In this document: piece by piece, positions 34,893 to 46,693 of the stretch
Numbering within the stretch: the first letter of the stretch is position 1
Layout of the letters: each line of letters starts with the position of its first letter
Origin: Gnetum montanum
Taxonomy: Eukaryota; Streptophyta; Gnetopsida; Gnetales; Gnetaceae
Reading direction: 5' to 3'
DNA length: 64,000 bases
NCBI GenBank assembly: GCA_015680685.1
Contig: MNCI01009196.1
Coordinates: 178,818-242,817 of the forward strand
Position numbers and translations under genes: made by a program
The notes under the pieces: generated by a model
What the model was told of the DNA's origin: nothing
Database searches by the model: none
Seen by the model: the letters and a program-made list of their open reading frames with translations, nothing else

Positions 34893-36230
34893 AAAGAAAA
34901 GAAAATATCATAAATAGTCATCTATTAAGATCAAAAAATATAAAATTTCTAACTAAACACTCCAAATTTATTAAATGCATAAAAAAAACAACCTAAAAAT
35001 AAAATTGCAACATGGCATGGATGATTCCTCCCCCATAGCTAATCCATGCCTATTACTTGGTAGACCTTTGAGTGTATTGACTGTTATGCACACCCAAAGC
35101 TAAAAGATGTTCATTATGATACACTAAGTGTTTCCCATCTGATGTTTCATCTGCCTTACTTAAGTGGCACATGTGCATGATGCTACAAGATCAAGAAGGA
35201 TAACAAGGTATTTTCTTGTAAATCATTTTTCTAGTTTCATATCTTCTATTGATTTCAAGATGGAAGTCTTGGAAGATCAACCTAGTATTAATGGTATTTG
35301 GCCAAGTGATCCTCATGATAACAACAAAGTTATCTTCCACCTTGTTTTCTAACTTAATCACTAGAAAATATTGGGTATAACTAGCTTGTAATATTTATCA
35401 TCACATCACTTACCTACCTCACAAGGTATGTGTAGGATTGATGTGCTATGATGGTACTCTTGAGAGAATAAATCCACTAATTAAGGTACTATTATAAGAA
35501 GATGATATTGACTGCCAAATTGAAGTCCTAGAGAGAGAGGTAGTGAAATTTCTTACTAATTTGAATTTCCACCATGGGAATACCAATATTTGATCATTTT
35601 TCAAGAAAACATCCTTCTTTGATCATCCACATAATCACCTTGGACATGAAATTAGTACCATCTTGTTACCTCCACCAGACATGACTATGGAGCTTATTCT
35701 TAAAATAGATGCTTTGATGGTATTTAGGGAACATCACCAAGACCTCCTAGATGTGGACGTTTTTCTAACATGCATGATTATCCTTTCATGATGTGTATCT
35801 AGTCCTCATATTCTTGTGTTTCAGCTTATGATAAAATTTTCTACTATGGAACCTTGAACTTCCCTCCATAACATGCATGGAAGTAGGATTTGTGTAATAG
35901 AAAATATCACATGATATGGCTTGCCTTGGTTATGGTTTATTAGGTATTTCATCTTTCATGGGACTAGGAAGAAGAAACTACTACTACTAGGGAGCTTAAT
36001 TGATAGAATTACTTGGGGTGGTTAGGTATTATGAAGATGTTCTTAATGGGGGTTTGATAAGCACTTGCCTATACACCTTGAAAGTAGGGGTCGGTGGGAA
36101 GCATCATATGTTGTTGCATATGAATGGGAAATTTTCATAAAGGAACATCCCAAGGATTTGGAGCTTACTACTATTGGTACTACAACATGGGCTACAAATA
36201 TGCACCTCTAGGATAGTATGAATGACTAGG
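34892..36230. other. E4 internal region, unread
   Basis: No reliable gene. A 62-codon open stretch (35164-35352, plus) has no recognisable content and runs against the E4 coding direction. Confidence 0.3.
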
Positions 36231-36239
36231 GTATAGAGT

Positions 36240-37830
36240 CCTTCTCATTTTCCTTTTGATGAATTTAGGATTTAGATTCATCTTAGATCATCCTATCTCA
36301 CTAATCATGTGAGCCATGACTTGGAAGCACTATGAATCATGAAGGTCTACATAGTATTTGTACAAATCCTCATCATCATAGGATGAGAAAGTCTCATTTG
36401 GATCTTCATGAATGCTCTTAAAATAAGGGAGTTTATCCTTATCCTTACCTTTGTATTTATTTCAATGTTCATGTAATGCAACTACTTTGGTTGTAGCTTC
36501 AACCACCTTACCCTCATTTTTCTTAAGAGTAGTGGTCATTTTCTCATCTATAGCATCCCAAACCTAGTCCACTCTATGGGCAAGTCTATCAAGGCTATGT
36601 TTTGTTAACTTGATCTTGCATTAAGACCTCACTTGCAATGGAAGATTCAATGGTACCTTCAATATTTTTAGCCTTCCTTTTGCATACTGGGTTGTGATTA
36701 TACTCAGTAGATTGTTGATTTTGCAATTCACTCTCCATGCTTTCTATGATGTCTAGGAGTGCTTAAATTTAGGTGATATAGTTTTTGCATAATTGGTCCA
36801 TCATGTAAATGTCCATGCATTCTCTTGTTTCCTACCTTAGGTTTTCTACAATGTGCATTAACTACCTCCTTTTGCTAAAGCCATGGTTCAAATAGTAATG
36901 AGTAGTTTTCATATATCTCTCCATGGTGATGTCAAGAGCTTCATGAGCTCCTTGCCTCCATTCACTTATTTCCTTCCAAATGTTTGAAATGAAAGAATAG
37001 GTCTAAAATTTTGGGTAGAATATTCTAACCATATCCACCTACCTTTTCATGAATTTGAATAGCAAGGATTTGTACTAGGTTTTTGCATGTTTGATGAAGG
37101 TACAAGGAAAAATTTGCAACTTTTGTTAATCACTTATGATTCCTTATAAATAAGAAGCATTATCAAAGGCTTACATGTGAAGTTGGGGATCATCACTAGT
37201 ATACCCTTTATATTTTGAAAGATCTACCATGTTGATTCACTTAATCCTACTATAACAAAAATACTTCCTTTGAAATGTGCACAACTTTAGTGAGCTCATT
37301 ATAATCATCCTAGTTAAATAAAGGAGCATCATCATCAACGTAAGATCTAGATAAATGTAAGTGCTGGAACCTAGGGAGAATATCATCATTTTAAGTTTGT
37401 GTCATGCTTCAGTTGATAGATCCTAATCAAGAGCCCTTCATGATGAAATGGCTATTTTTATTTCTTATCTACCTTGTCTTCCTACTCTTCATTTAATTGA
37501 TTTGATAAAAAGTCTTAACTAGCCTTCTTCTCCACCATTTAATCTTGGAGATATTGTTCATATTCATCATACATCAACTTATGAGCTATGTATGATGTAT
37601 GTTCATTCTTTAGTACTATGTTAATCAAGGCCTCTTTAAGATCATCTATAGTAGCAAGAATTGGTCCCCTAGAGAATCTTCCATGTGTCTCTTCATCTCT
37701 CTTAGTTATCTTGATGATAAGCCAACATGACTAGTGGAAGGGTCACATCCCTTAAATGGTCAAATATGACTAAAGTCCTTCTTTGTTTTGGTGCATTTCT
37801 AGATGTCTTTGGTAGGATTTTATCACTATC
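36240..37830 (-). pseudogene. Gag of E4 (decayed)
   Basis: On the minus strand near 36.98-36.88 kb it reads WRQGAHEALDITMERYMKTT then HYYLNHGF, matching ESLDVTMGKYYSLLHRYLGH of E2 Gag. Further on come LDRLAHRV, VWDAIDEKMTTTLKK (compare VDQMWDSID of E1 and KMWDLVDEKFTT of E2) and KYKGKDKDKLPYF. The Cys/His motif position (about 36.35-36.28 kb) reads YKYYVDLHDS, a stop, then CFQVMAH: the two first Cys appear changed to Tyr by TGC to TAC. No P/Q/Y linker could be read downstream. Stops throughout. Confidence 0.7.
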
Positions 37831-37946
37831 CACCATATTGTTTATGTTCAAAACCTACACACAGTACTAAAGAAAAATACACTGAATTTGAATAAATTTT
37901 AAAATCAAGAATGTACAAGTATTTCTAGGCAATTTACCAACATCGT

Positions 37947-37963
37947 CTCTAGCAATGATGTCA
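37947..37963 (-). other. Primer-binding site (tRNA-Asp type) of E4
   Basis: The plus strand reads CTCTAGCAATGATGTCA, one base from the LTR. Compared with CCCCGGCAACGGCGCCA it has seven differences and every one is a transition. Confidence 0.65.
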
Positions 37964-37964
37964 A

Positions 37965-38713
37965 TGATAGGGGTCCCACTAGTTTTTGGACCAATGAGAT
38001 TTATCATACAACATGCAATGCTATCTAGTTGTAAGCTTCAAAGATGATGTTGAGTTGATTGCCAAGAATACTTATGTATATCATTGCGTTTAATAAATGT
38101 AAAAGTGATTATAATACATATGATACAAATCAAAACCTATGTTGCCAAAAATATTTATAATTTTATATGTTATAATTTGTATGGATTTTATGATTATAAT
38201 AAATATAATAATAATAAATATACATGCATCATAATTCCTCTTGGGAATAGGCACAATGCTTATGTTGTAATTCCTCTTAGAAAAGAGTACAACATCATAC
38301 ATGAAATACAATAAAATGGCTCTTAGTCATAACCTCAATGGCCCAACACTATGTTGTATAATTATGACCTCCTTGAATAAGTAATGAATCATCATGACTC
38401 GATCAACTAGAAATTAAATAAATATTATTATTATTTTTACGTTTAAGGCATCAACAGTGCAATATAGGAAAACCATGAGCTTTATTCATCTTGCAAGCAC
38501 TAGACTCCAAATCAACTAAACTATTCTTAGCTATGTAAGTAATGTAGCACTTTGACAAACCTGAGAGGTAGAAAAATCATGGATTGTAAACCCTAGATTC
38601 AAGAACTATTTTACACCCTGTGTTTATGGTAGTACCATAAACACAGGGTGTAAAATAGTTCTTGAATCTAGGGTTTACAATTGACTTACAAAATGCCAAT
38701 GGACAACTCATTA
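37965..38713 (-). repeat. 5' LTR of E4
   Basis: Starts TGATAGGGGTCC and ends TCATTA (from TCATCA). Matches 13359-13910 and 28105-28224. Contains an almost perfect palindrome (38583-38681) absent from the partner LTR, and lacks a section present there (about 13.93-14.21 and 27.98-28.1 kb). Confidence 0.8.
38583..38681. repeat. Perfect 49-bp inverted repeat
   Basis: Arms 38583-38631 and 38633-38681 are exact reverse complements with one base (G) between them. The right arm is the original LTR sequence, since the partner LTR at about 28150-28190 has a diverged single copy (AAGTCTAGGGCTTACAATC). The left arm is a new inverted copy that replaced LTR sequence. Confidence 0.97.
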
Positions 38714-38718
38714 ATAGT
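38714..38718. repeat. Target-site duplication of E4 (right copy)
   Basis: ATAGT, identical to 13354-13358. Confidence 0.75.
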
Positions 38719-39360
38719 AAGGTAATAAAGTTTATAGAAAAGATATTTCCTAAGTAATTAAACATAAGTAATAGTATATCTAAGCAAAGTAGTGGCATTC
38801 ATAGAGAAAGTTCAAAGAATCAACAAATCTCCTTGATATCACATCCTTTTCCAATCCTTCTTAGTCCTTCTCCCTTTCTTCAAGATATGATAATCATGGG
38901 TTTATTTTAGTTTTCATATAATAAGAATCACATTACTTTCATGATAAGAACCTCTTATTTATAGAAATGGATGGATGAGTGACATGATCTCACTACCTTT
39001 GCATAATTATTCTTTTGATATGTAGATAGGATAACACATAGTCTAAATAACAAGGTTGGATTTTGCACTCAAGTAGCAATTTATTAACCAAAATACAAAA
39101 GGATTGAAATAACCTAAAGAAATTGGAAAATTATAAAATAAAGTTTGAAAAGTATAAAATTTGGAAAACATATGAAGAAATGGAAAACATAGAAAAATTA
39201 GAAAACATTAAATAACTAAAAAATATTTAAGAAATTAGAAAATTACAAAAAAAATTGTAAACCAAAAAAAATATAAAAAATGACACTCAACTCAATTCAA
39301 ATTATCTTCTCCACAACTGAGTTTTGACAAGGATATGTGAAAGACTTTGCAACATCGTAA
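38719..39360 (-). other. E3 spacer after integrase
   Basis: On the minus strand: GTGGAGAAGATAATTTGAA (as ATGGGGAAGA in E1 and E2), a T-rich tract (39290-39100), then CATCCATCCATTTC and AATAAGAGGTTCTTATCATG (38.99-38.93 kb), collinear with E2 at 22.29-22.33 kb. No ORF. Confidence 0.6.
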
Positions 39361-40600
39361 TCATAGTCATTGAAGGCATTACTCCTACAAGGCTCACAAA
39401 ATAACTTTATTTGTTATACGTTGACAAGAATAAGATTTTGTAGATTTGCAAAATGGTAAATCTATAAGACATTAGATCAATAGCCTACATGGATTATGTA
39501 TGATCCTTTCCAAAGCATTAAAAATTTCGTATGTTAAGGTATGTGATTTGGGCTATAATAAAGGGCCTTATTTCCTAGTTGAAGGTCTAGATGTTAAATA
39601 TTTAGGTTGTGCCTATGCTTGTTGTAGAATTTATGGACTCTATTATGCATGATGACTATCATTCTATTTTCACTTAGCATATTCAGGTTCATTAACCTTT
39701 CTTGCTATGAGATAAGGTTTAAGTTTAAGTTGAAAATGATGTTAAGTGTATGAAGTTTAGTTTGGATGGGGAACTTAGGCAATCTTTTGAACATCAATTC
39801 ATACAAGAAGTAGCTAATAAGAGGTTTTTGTGTTGACTTCTAAGCCCATAGAGCATCAATAAGTTTGATGCATAAGTATTTTGTTTATTTACTAATTATG
39901 AATATTAGTATTCTAGTAATCTCTTGGTTAGTGACTTCAGCTTATCCATTGGCTTAAAAGTAATATGTATGGTAAACTTATATTCTACCCCCAAGCATTG
40001 CATTAGCTTTTTGAAAGTTAGCCTAGTGAAGTGAGTCTTATTGTTTGATATAAGTGCATAAGCCACTCCAAACTTGTTACCATATGTTGCTGAAATAATT
40101 TAGTAGTAATTGTTGTAGTGTAGCCAATTAACATAGCTACTTCTTCCCAATTTGTGTAGCCACTTATAACCATGATGATGTATAATTTTTTGATGATATA
40201 TACACTATTATGATCCTTAAATCATGTTAATACTTCACCATGTTTTTGAAAATGCTCATAGGACTTAGCAAATATATGGACATCATGGAAGAAAGTTGGC
40301 TAGAAGTAATTAATCATGAGCACTTTGATAGTAGTTCTTCTTTCCACATAATGACCACCACATGATCTTTCATATACATCTTCAAGAACTATTAGCTGGC
40401 TCTTCTTAGGAACATACCATCGCAACACACTATTAGCATAGACCTTATAGGGATTTCCATTTATGTTAATAATTGTTTAGTCTAGTGTAAAAATTTTTGA
40501 GTCCTATAGTTATCACTTTTAGTAGGAACTTTTTACTTTAGATGTGTGAGATAGTTAGTGAACCAAGGAGTGTTCACTATTAAGGATACTATAGTAGCCT
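39361..40600 (-). pseudogene. Integrase of E3 (heavily decayed)
   Basis: Nucleotide sequence follows the E1 integrase (4.9-6.06 kb) in the same order, for instance CATTGGCTTAAAAGTAATAT against the E1 HPQANGQ region and CATGATGATGTATAATTTTT against the VVTIDYFTKW region. The reading frame is broken so often that no long peptide survives. It is one of the most eroded pol copies, consistent with E3 being the oldest layer. Confidence 0.6.
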
Positions 40601-42060
40601 TTGCAAATAAAGTCTCATTAGGAAATTGATCTAAAGAGATAATATATAACATTATTAGGCCCTATCTTATCTATCATTGTGATGTTAAATTCTCGTAAGA
40701 TCACAAGTCACCAAATAATTCAAGAACTTACCATTGGCTTGTTCATGAAAAACTAGATTGTGTTATGATATGTGTGAACAAAGATAGAATCCCCAAGTAC
40801 AAAGTACCTAAAATTTTAAAGAGTGTCCACAATTATCATCAATTCTTCTTTTATTTTGATGTAATTTAACTATGCACCAAAAATACTTCTTCTCATATAA
40901 TGGATGTAATATGGGTACTTTTGATTATCTATGTATATAAGTACAACTCCCAATGCATAATTGAATACATCTATCATGATGTAAAATACTCTAGACTAAT
41001 TATGTACTTGCAAAATTGGAGTCTCCACAAGATTTTTCTTAAGAAGCTCAAATTCCTTCTCATGGTCTTCTATCTAGTCAAAGTGTACATTCTTCTTTGT
41101 ATACTTTACCAATGGTTTGATGATCTTAAAAAAATTTCAATGAAGTACCAATTATACCATGTATATCCAAGGAATTATCTCACATTCTTCACTATTTGAG
41201 GTATCTACATGATTTCTTACATAACCTTAACCTTTTCTATCTTAATCTCAATGTCTTTTTCCAAAATCCTATGTTCATACCTTTTTGAACCAAGAGGTGG
41301 CTCTTCTACCAATTCAAGTTTAGGTTCATCTTCATATATCTATTTAATACCTATTCCAATTAGTTTAAGGCTTGCTTAAAGTTAGAGATATAAATGGAGA
41401 AGTCATTCATGAAGACTTCAATACCATTCTTGATATGGTTCTGGAAGATGCTTAATACCATATGTTAAAAGATAGCAAGTACATTGTACAATATAAAGAG
41501 CACATTTTCTTATGTAAAAGTTTCTTAGAGAATCATGAATGTTGTCTTGCTTGGTCCTCTTGTGCAACTTAGATTTGATTATAGCCACTACAACCATCCA
41601 AGAAACTATAGTATCCATGGCCTATAATAGTATTAAACACTTAATCAATAGATAGCAATGGAAAATGGTCTTTAAATGTTTTCATGTTCAAAATTCTAAA
41701 ATTGATGTAGATTTTCCATTGGTGTAGTTTTTTTTGGCACAATCATCAATAGGCTTATCCACTAGCTATCTATAATAGAGTAGGTAAGCCTAACTTTTAG
41801 GATATTTTTGATTTTTCTCTTAATTATCTACTTCAATTTGGATTCAACCTGGATCATGGTTGGTTCTTGGACTTTATTACAAGATCTATGTATATGCAAT
41901 TTTAACATATACATGGATCAGTTTCAATGATATCTTCCTAAAACCATGCAAGTGCTATGGGTCATTTATTCACTTATAGTAGGTTTTTTTATGTTTCTTT
42001 GTTAGCTTTACATTGATTATTACTAGTTTAACATTTTGAGGTAAAACATATTCTAGTGAT
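40601..42060 (-). pseudogene. Reverse transcriptase and RNase H of E3 (decayed)
   Basis: Collinear with E1 pol. On the minus strand near 41600 the frame gives FLDGCSGYNQI, and near 41410 FMNDFS: the first Asp of the polymerase FMDD box is Asn, again a G to A change, so the enzyme was dead. RNase H near 40.85-40.74 kb matches the E1 EKELMAMVFALDKFR region at nucleotide level. Many stops and indels. Confidence 0.7.
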
Positions 42061-42990
42061 CTTGGTAATGTCTTTAGGTTAGTTAGTTCTAGCACAAGTT
42101 TATCTAATATTTTCAACTTTCACCAATCCGTATCTTCATCTTGTTGCACATGTTCTACTTAGGAGAGTTACTACTTTATTTCTTCCATCCTATTTAGCTT
42201 CTTCAACATCTAAGCTAGTCAGTGCTTTTGTTTGTTCCATGCACGCTATGAATTTGTAACTTTTATCAATTATTAGTTATTGAATACCTTCTTACTTAGT
42301 GACTATTTCATACAAATACCTTTGGACATACATTGATTCTTCACATATACTATATGTCATGATGCTTCTCTTACTAAACATTCAAATTTTCTGCATATAA
42401 TTGCACCTATTTCATTGTACATAGTACATGAAACACACTTTTTCTCAATGATTCCAAGATTATTTTCCTTAGAAATCTTCAAGGATAAGTCTAATTTCCA
42501 GCTGGGAATCAATGATACTCAACCAAGCTCCTCCCATAATTATGGAAAAGGCCCCCTTGTAGTTTTTCACATAGATCACAAGGAAATCTATAGTGATAGA
42601 TTTGTCTACAAGATCTAACTTAATGTTACACTTGTTCAATGATGGTAATTTTTAGGCTTAGTACATCTCTTAAGAAATCAAGTTCATTATAGAACCTAAG
42701 TCTGATAGAGCCTTGCATGAAGCCTTCCTTATGATCTACAAATAAATGAAGGGACTTCTAGGATCATTTCTATCCTTGGGAAGGGTGTTTTCTCTTATCC
42801 AATTTATGATGACATGAGTTAGCATGTTAGATTGTACATTGAAATTTTGGTTTAAAAGTGGTTCTTTAAAAATTTCAAAGGATGTAAATATAGGTTTCAC
42901 AACCATAAATTCTTATGAAGGTTTAGATGAGCTAATAGGTCTAAACAATAAGCACTTCCAAAGGTTAGGCATAGAACTAATTGAGTTGTT
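42061..42990 (-). pseudogene. Aspartic protease of E3 (decayed)
   Basis: On the minus strand near 42.70 kb it reads CKALSDLGSIMNLIS, retaining the D-L-G active site in the DLGSS form, and near 42.54 kb AFSIIMGGAWLSIIDSQL, the FPIIMGRAWLS-type segment of E1 and E2. Frame breaks between them. Confidence 0.7.
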
Positions 42991-45250
42991 ATCCACATGC
43001 ATGTTCACAACTTAGGTAGCATTCCATTATTGTGGCTCTGGAGGAATTTCACCTTGCATGGACATACCAGGTGGGAAAGGGTTAGGAGTATAAGGTTAAG
43101 ATTTCTAGTGAGTATGAGAAGGATATGATGGGAATTTGATCCATGAGGTGGAAGGTCTATGAAACTTGAGAGGATAGTAATGATGAGCATGAGCATGGAT
43201 AATAGAGCCACTTGGAAACACATGCTATTAGACATAATATCCATAAGGACTGAGGTGTCTATAGGAATATTATTACTTGGGTGATGGCATTCCCCACAAG
43301 TTTAGGTTTTTCTATTGCTACTTATAGTACTTTTGAGGTTGTGGTGAAGCTTTACTAAGATAGTTTTATTACTGATTATAAAGCTACCTATAGTTACCTC
43401 TAGAATAAGGCAACCTCTTAGGGGTTTTCCTTTTCAAAAGTTTTAGATTTAATGCATAAGCCCCAGAATCTTGAAGATGTGACATCATAGGGAAACAATC
43501 CTTAGGATTTTTGTACTAGCAAATGTCACAATTGGCATCATCCAAATTTAAATCTACAACCTTCTTGATTGTACTTGTTTTCTCCTTTTACTTGTAGTAG
43601 TCCTTTCTTGTGCCTCTCTTCCTCTTATTCTTATCTCTAGTTCTATCCTACTCTACTTTTTGCTTCATAATTTTTAATGTTAATTGAAATTTTTTATTAA
43701 TTAAGTCTTACATTTTATCAACCTTGACTAAAATTTTGGTAACTGATTTTTATATTGACAAGGCTTTCCATTGGACAACTTCTTCTAATGATGCCTCCTC
43801 TTGTGGTTCATAGATATGAACCTTCTTCTTATGGAGAGATAGATTAATATTATACTCAGTGCTTTCTCATTTGTTGATCTCTCCTTTCTCTTTGTCAATC
43901 TATTAATCCATTTTTGGATTCAATGAGCTCTCATATCTAAAAGTATTCCTTGGGCATAGACCCCAAGGGTCACTCTAGTTTTGTTCCTTAATCCATTTAT
44001 GATGTTTCTTAGTTTTTCTCATAGAGAGAAGTGATGGCCCAGACAAATGTGCAGGAGAGAGTAATATCTACCCAAGGCCACATCAATAGATTCATGATTG
44101 CCTTGTTTCCACCCTTGAATCTAATTTCTCAAATTAGCCACTCTAAAGTACATTTGGTATTTATCATTGAATAATTTTATCATAATACTTCATTGCTTCA
44201 TTGATTTTAATTCCAAATACTAGAACCATCTTTCAACTTTCTTTCTTGATAACTATCTTTGAGAATAGCTTTAGCTTCTTCTATTCATTTTCAATATTCT
44301 GTAAAGAGCAAACATCATGGAAGGCTTGCAAATAATGTTGTAAATCAACATTGTAACCTCCTTCAAACTTAGGGATATTATTTATGTCTAGTTTTTTGAT
44401 CTAGCTATCCCTTTAATGCCTAGTTGATATATACACTACCTTCCTTATAATATTCATTTATTTTGTAGTAAGCAAGAAATCATTTGATTTATCTTGTTCA
44501 TCATGTCCTTTTTGATGTTGCATGCTATGCCTTCTTTCATGTATGTGCCCTATATCTCAATCTCATCCATCACCTCTTCTTCCATCTCTATAATGGTCTC
44601 TATGGTCATCTTCACCAAGTTGTTTACCATTGCTTCTTCTTTTTTGGATATGTTCAACCTTATAAAAGCTTGATGAAGATGAAAATGAGGATGATGAAGA
44701 GCTAGGAGAGTTATGCATGCTTACTCTTTGTTCATTACCCTTTTGGTTATCTCTAGTTGACCTATTAGAAGATGTAGGTCTAGAGGACCTTCTTGTATTA
44801 GATGTTGCTCTCCCTTCTCCTTCGATGTTAGCCAAGAGTAAACATAATCATGAGTTTGTCAAGTTACTTGCAATGAAGGATGGAGAATATTAGCAATGTG
44901 ATCTACTAGATTAATAATCTATGTCATTCTTTTCGAATTCAATGTTAACAGAATGATAGCCCCCTTTTGCTAGTAGCTTCATAGCATGTATCTATGAAAT
45001 GATCTTTTGGAAGTTGAGATTTAATGGGTTAATAAGGTCTAGACATTTCATCAATCATCTTCTAATCACTATCAACTGCCTCAAGTTTAGCTCTCATTAA
45101 TGTTATCATGAGCATGATGAAACTGAGTGATCATGTGGTAACATAATGTTACCTTCTAGGTCCCTCCATCACAACTACTCATCTTGGTGAAGGATGAAAG
45201 TGAAGTTTGGATAATAAGGATTCAGATAATACTAAAAAACTTTAACTTGC
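42991..45250 (-). pseudogene. Gag of E3 with P/Q/Y-rich linker
   Basis: On the minus strand: N-terminal block near 45.2 kb with YYPNFTFILHQDE and WRDLEGNIMLP; an open segment 44835-44563 beginning MANIEGEGRATSNTRRSSRP and continuing with a long Ser run and basic residues; capsid region 44.4-43.9 kb (worn); Cys motif near 43.55-43.48 kb with CDIC, a stop, YKNPKDCFPMMSHL; then YALNLKLLKRKTPKRLPYSR and a linker with PQPQKYY and SYRHLSPYGYYV matching E1 and E2. Stops throughout. It ends close to protease. Confidence 0.75.
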
Positions 45251-45454
45251 AAGCATACATTATCCATAATTTTTATTGTTCTATCACATTCCCTTGTAGA
45301 ATCATTAACACATAGGGAATCATCCCTATGAAAAGAAGATATTTTTCAATTGTTATGTGTGTTTGAATAAAATAATATTATTTTTCAAATATTGAATCCT
45401 TAAGTCCTAGTAAAGACCATGAGTAATTCTAACAATTTAATCACTAGAACTAGT

Positions 45455-45471
45455 CCTTGGAAATGGTTCCA
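45455..45471 (-). other. Primer-binding site (tRNA-Asp type) of E3
   Basis: The plus strand reads CCTTGGAAATGGTTCCA, one base from the LTR. Against CCCCGGCAACGGCGCCA, all differences but one are C to T. Confidence 0.65.
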
Positions 45472-45472
45472 A

Positions 45473-46250
45473 TGATGAGTGGTAAGCAATTCCAACACTC
45501 AACTATACAAATCATGAGCATACACTAGTAACCTAATCATAATTTGTTGACTAGATTAGCATGGCAACTAGATAGTTAAGCATTCAATTGCTTGTTGATG
45601 TCTTTCCAATTACATATATGTAGCCTTAGTAAATATAGTTAGGTATAACTGAAACATATGTTATTGATGTTGGGTCATATTAAAATAGTATAACAATATT
45701 TAAATTTAATCTAAACAAATCTAAGTATAGAAAATAAAATCTATCGTAGCTTAGGTAATAAGAATCTATTCCTAGTTTGTCATTATATTCCAAAATCATG
45801 TAACCATCGTTAAGTTACCAAGTATTTATTGCTAGATGAACTAAGTAGGAATACTGCTGGGATTAGTAAACATTACATATTATGCTTGAAACTAGTTGTG
45901 ATCATGCCACCATAACTATTGTTTGTTTCAATCATGAATTACTAATTAATTATGCAAGAAAGTAAATATTACACCAAGATACATGTAAAATAAATTGTAT
46001 TCAATGTAAATCTAAGCTAAGTCAAAGTATTGTAATAGAGTGAATTTATTCAATCTTTATTGTCATTCATGAAATGTATCTAGGTACATGGCACTTGAAT
46101 AAAGATTTACTAAGACTATGATGAAATTATATCATAAATGTGATGGGTACACACATTTACATAGTCATTTATTGCCTCTGCATCAACATTGATGCATTAA
46201 CGTAATTGACCCTATATTGACACTAATGTATCAACATTGTTGTGTTGATG
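45473..46250 (-). repeat. 5' LTR of E3
   Basis: Starts TGATGAGTGGTAAG next to the primer site and shares with the E1 LTRs the blocks CTCAACTATAC and ACTGCTGGGATTAGTAAAC. The far end is set to about 46250 by comparison of length only. The 3' partner is not in the window. Confidence 0.65.
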
Positions 46251-46399
46251 GAGTCGAGTTAAGAGTGTTCATAAAAATGTAAGAAAAAGAAAGACAAAAC
46301 CAAGTTTGGTGGTACCATGTCAAAGAAAATATTTTGTAAATTAAAAGTAAAATTAGCTCAAGTTTATTAGCTTAAATTATTTAAAGTTTTATTTATATT

Positions 46400-46693
46400 A
46401 TGAAAACAAAAGATGATAATATTTTTACCTATATTCCTAAATTAGACATCTTAAATGATGAACCAAATGATGTGAAGCATAGTTTGTTCTCTTTTACTAC
46501 TAATATAAATGATTATGAGTTTAAAATTAATGATACTTATAACATATCATGTACTAATCAAGATGAAAGGTTAAACTTTGGATCTTCTAACATTGTAGTT
46601 ATTTTCATTGAAGAAAAGTATGAGAATATTAAAATGGACTATGGGGAATTATTTCAAAAGTTGGAAATAGACATTAAAATGAATAAGAAGTAA
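46400..46693 (+). CDS. Open 97-codon frame, unknown
   Basis: Begins MKTKDDNIFTYIPKLD and ends with a charged helical tail (YGELFQKLEIDIKMNKK). Preceded by AT-rich sequence. No domain, signal peptide or membrane segment. Its hydrophilic make-up with Asp, Asn and Lys could be a real small protein or a chance frame in AT-rich DNA. No neighbour supports it. Confidence 0.15.
   Translation: MKTKDDNIFTYIPKLDILNDEPNDVKHSLFSFTTNINDYEFKINDTYNISCTNQDERLNFGSSNIVVIFIEEKYENIKMDYGELFQKLEIDIKMNKK

Larger units (their letters stand above)
13359..38713 (-). mobile_element. E4: Athila-like element containing E2 and a LINE
   Basis: Minus-strand element inserted in E3. Its 5' LTR is 37965-38713 and its 3' LTR is 28224-27975 continued at 14210-13359 across E2. 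A tRNA-Asp primer site lies at 37947-37963 and a polypurine tract at 28225-28238. Recognisable genes are gag (37.8-36.2 kb) and an ORF3-like coiled-coil region (32.2-28.4 kb, cut by the LINE). Pol could not be read in 32.2-36.2 kb. Without the insertions E4 is about 10.4 kb. Identical ATAGT flanks and matching LTRs make the outer limits firm. Confidence 0.78.
886..46250 (-). mobile_element. E3: old Athila-like element hosting E1 and E4
   Basis: Oldest layer of the nest. Its own sequence is 46250-38719 (5' LTR, primer site, gag, PR, RT, IN, 3' spacer), 13358-12004 (spacer repeats, start of ORF3) and 2122-886 (rest of ORF3). Continuity is supported by two target-site duplications that flank the inserted elements (ATAGT at 13354 and 38714; GTTAG/ATTAG at 2118 and 11999) and by collinearity of the rejoined ORF3 with the uninterrupted copy in E2. 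About 10 kb is E3 itself. No E3 3' LTR is visible; the left end is lost at about 886 against E0. The right LTR edge is approximate. Confidence 0.75.

Noticed and set aside
38084-38314. Overlapping open frames on both strands (76 and 73 codons)
   Set aside because: They lie within the E4 5' LTR and are AT-biased, with the LTR doublet repeats making both strands open by chance.
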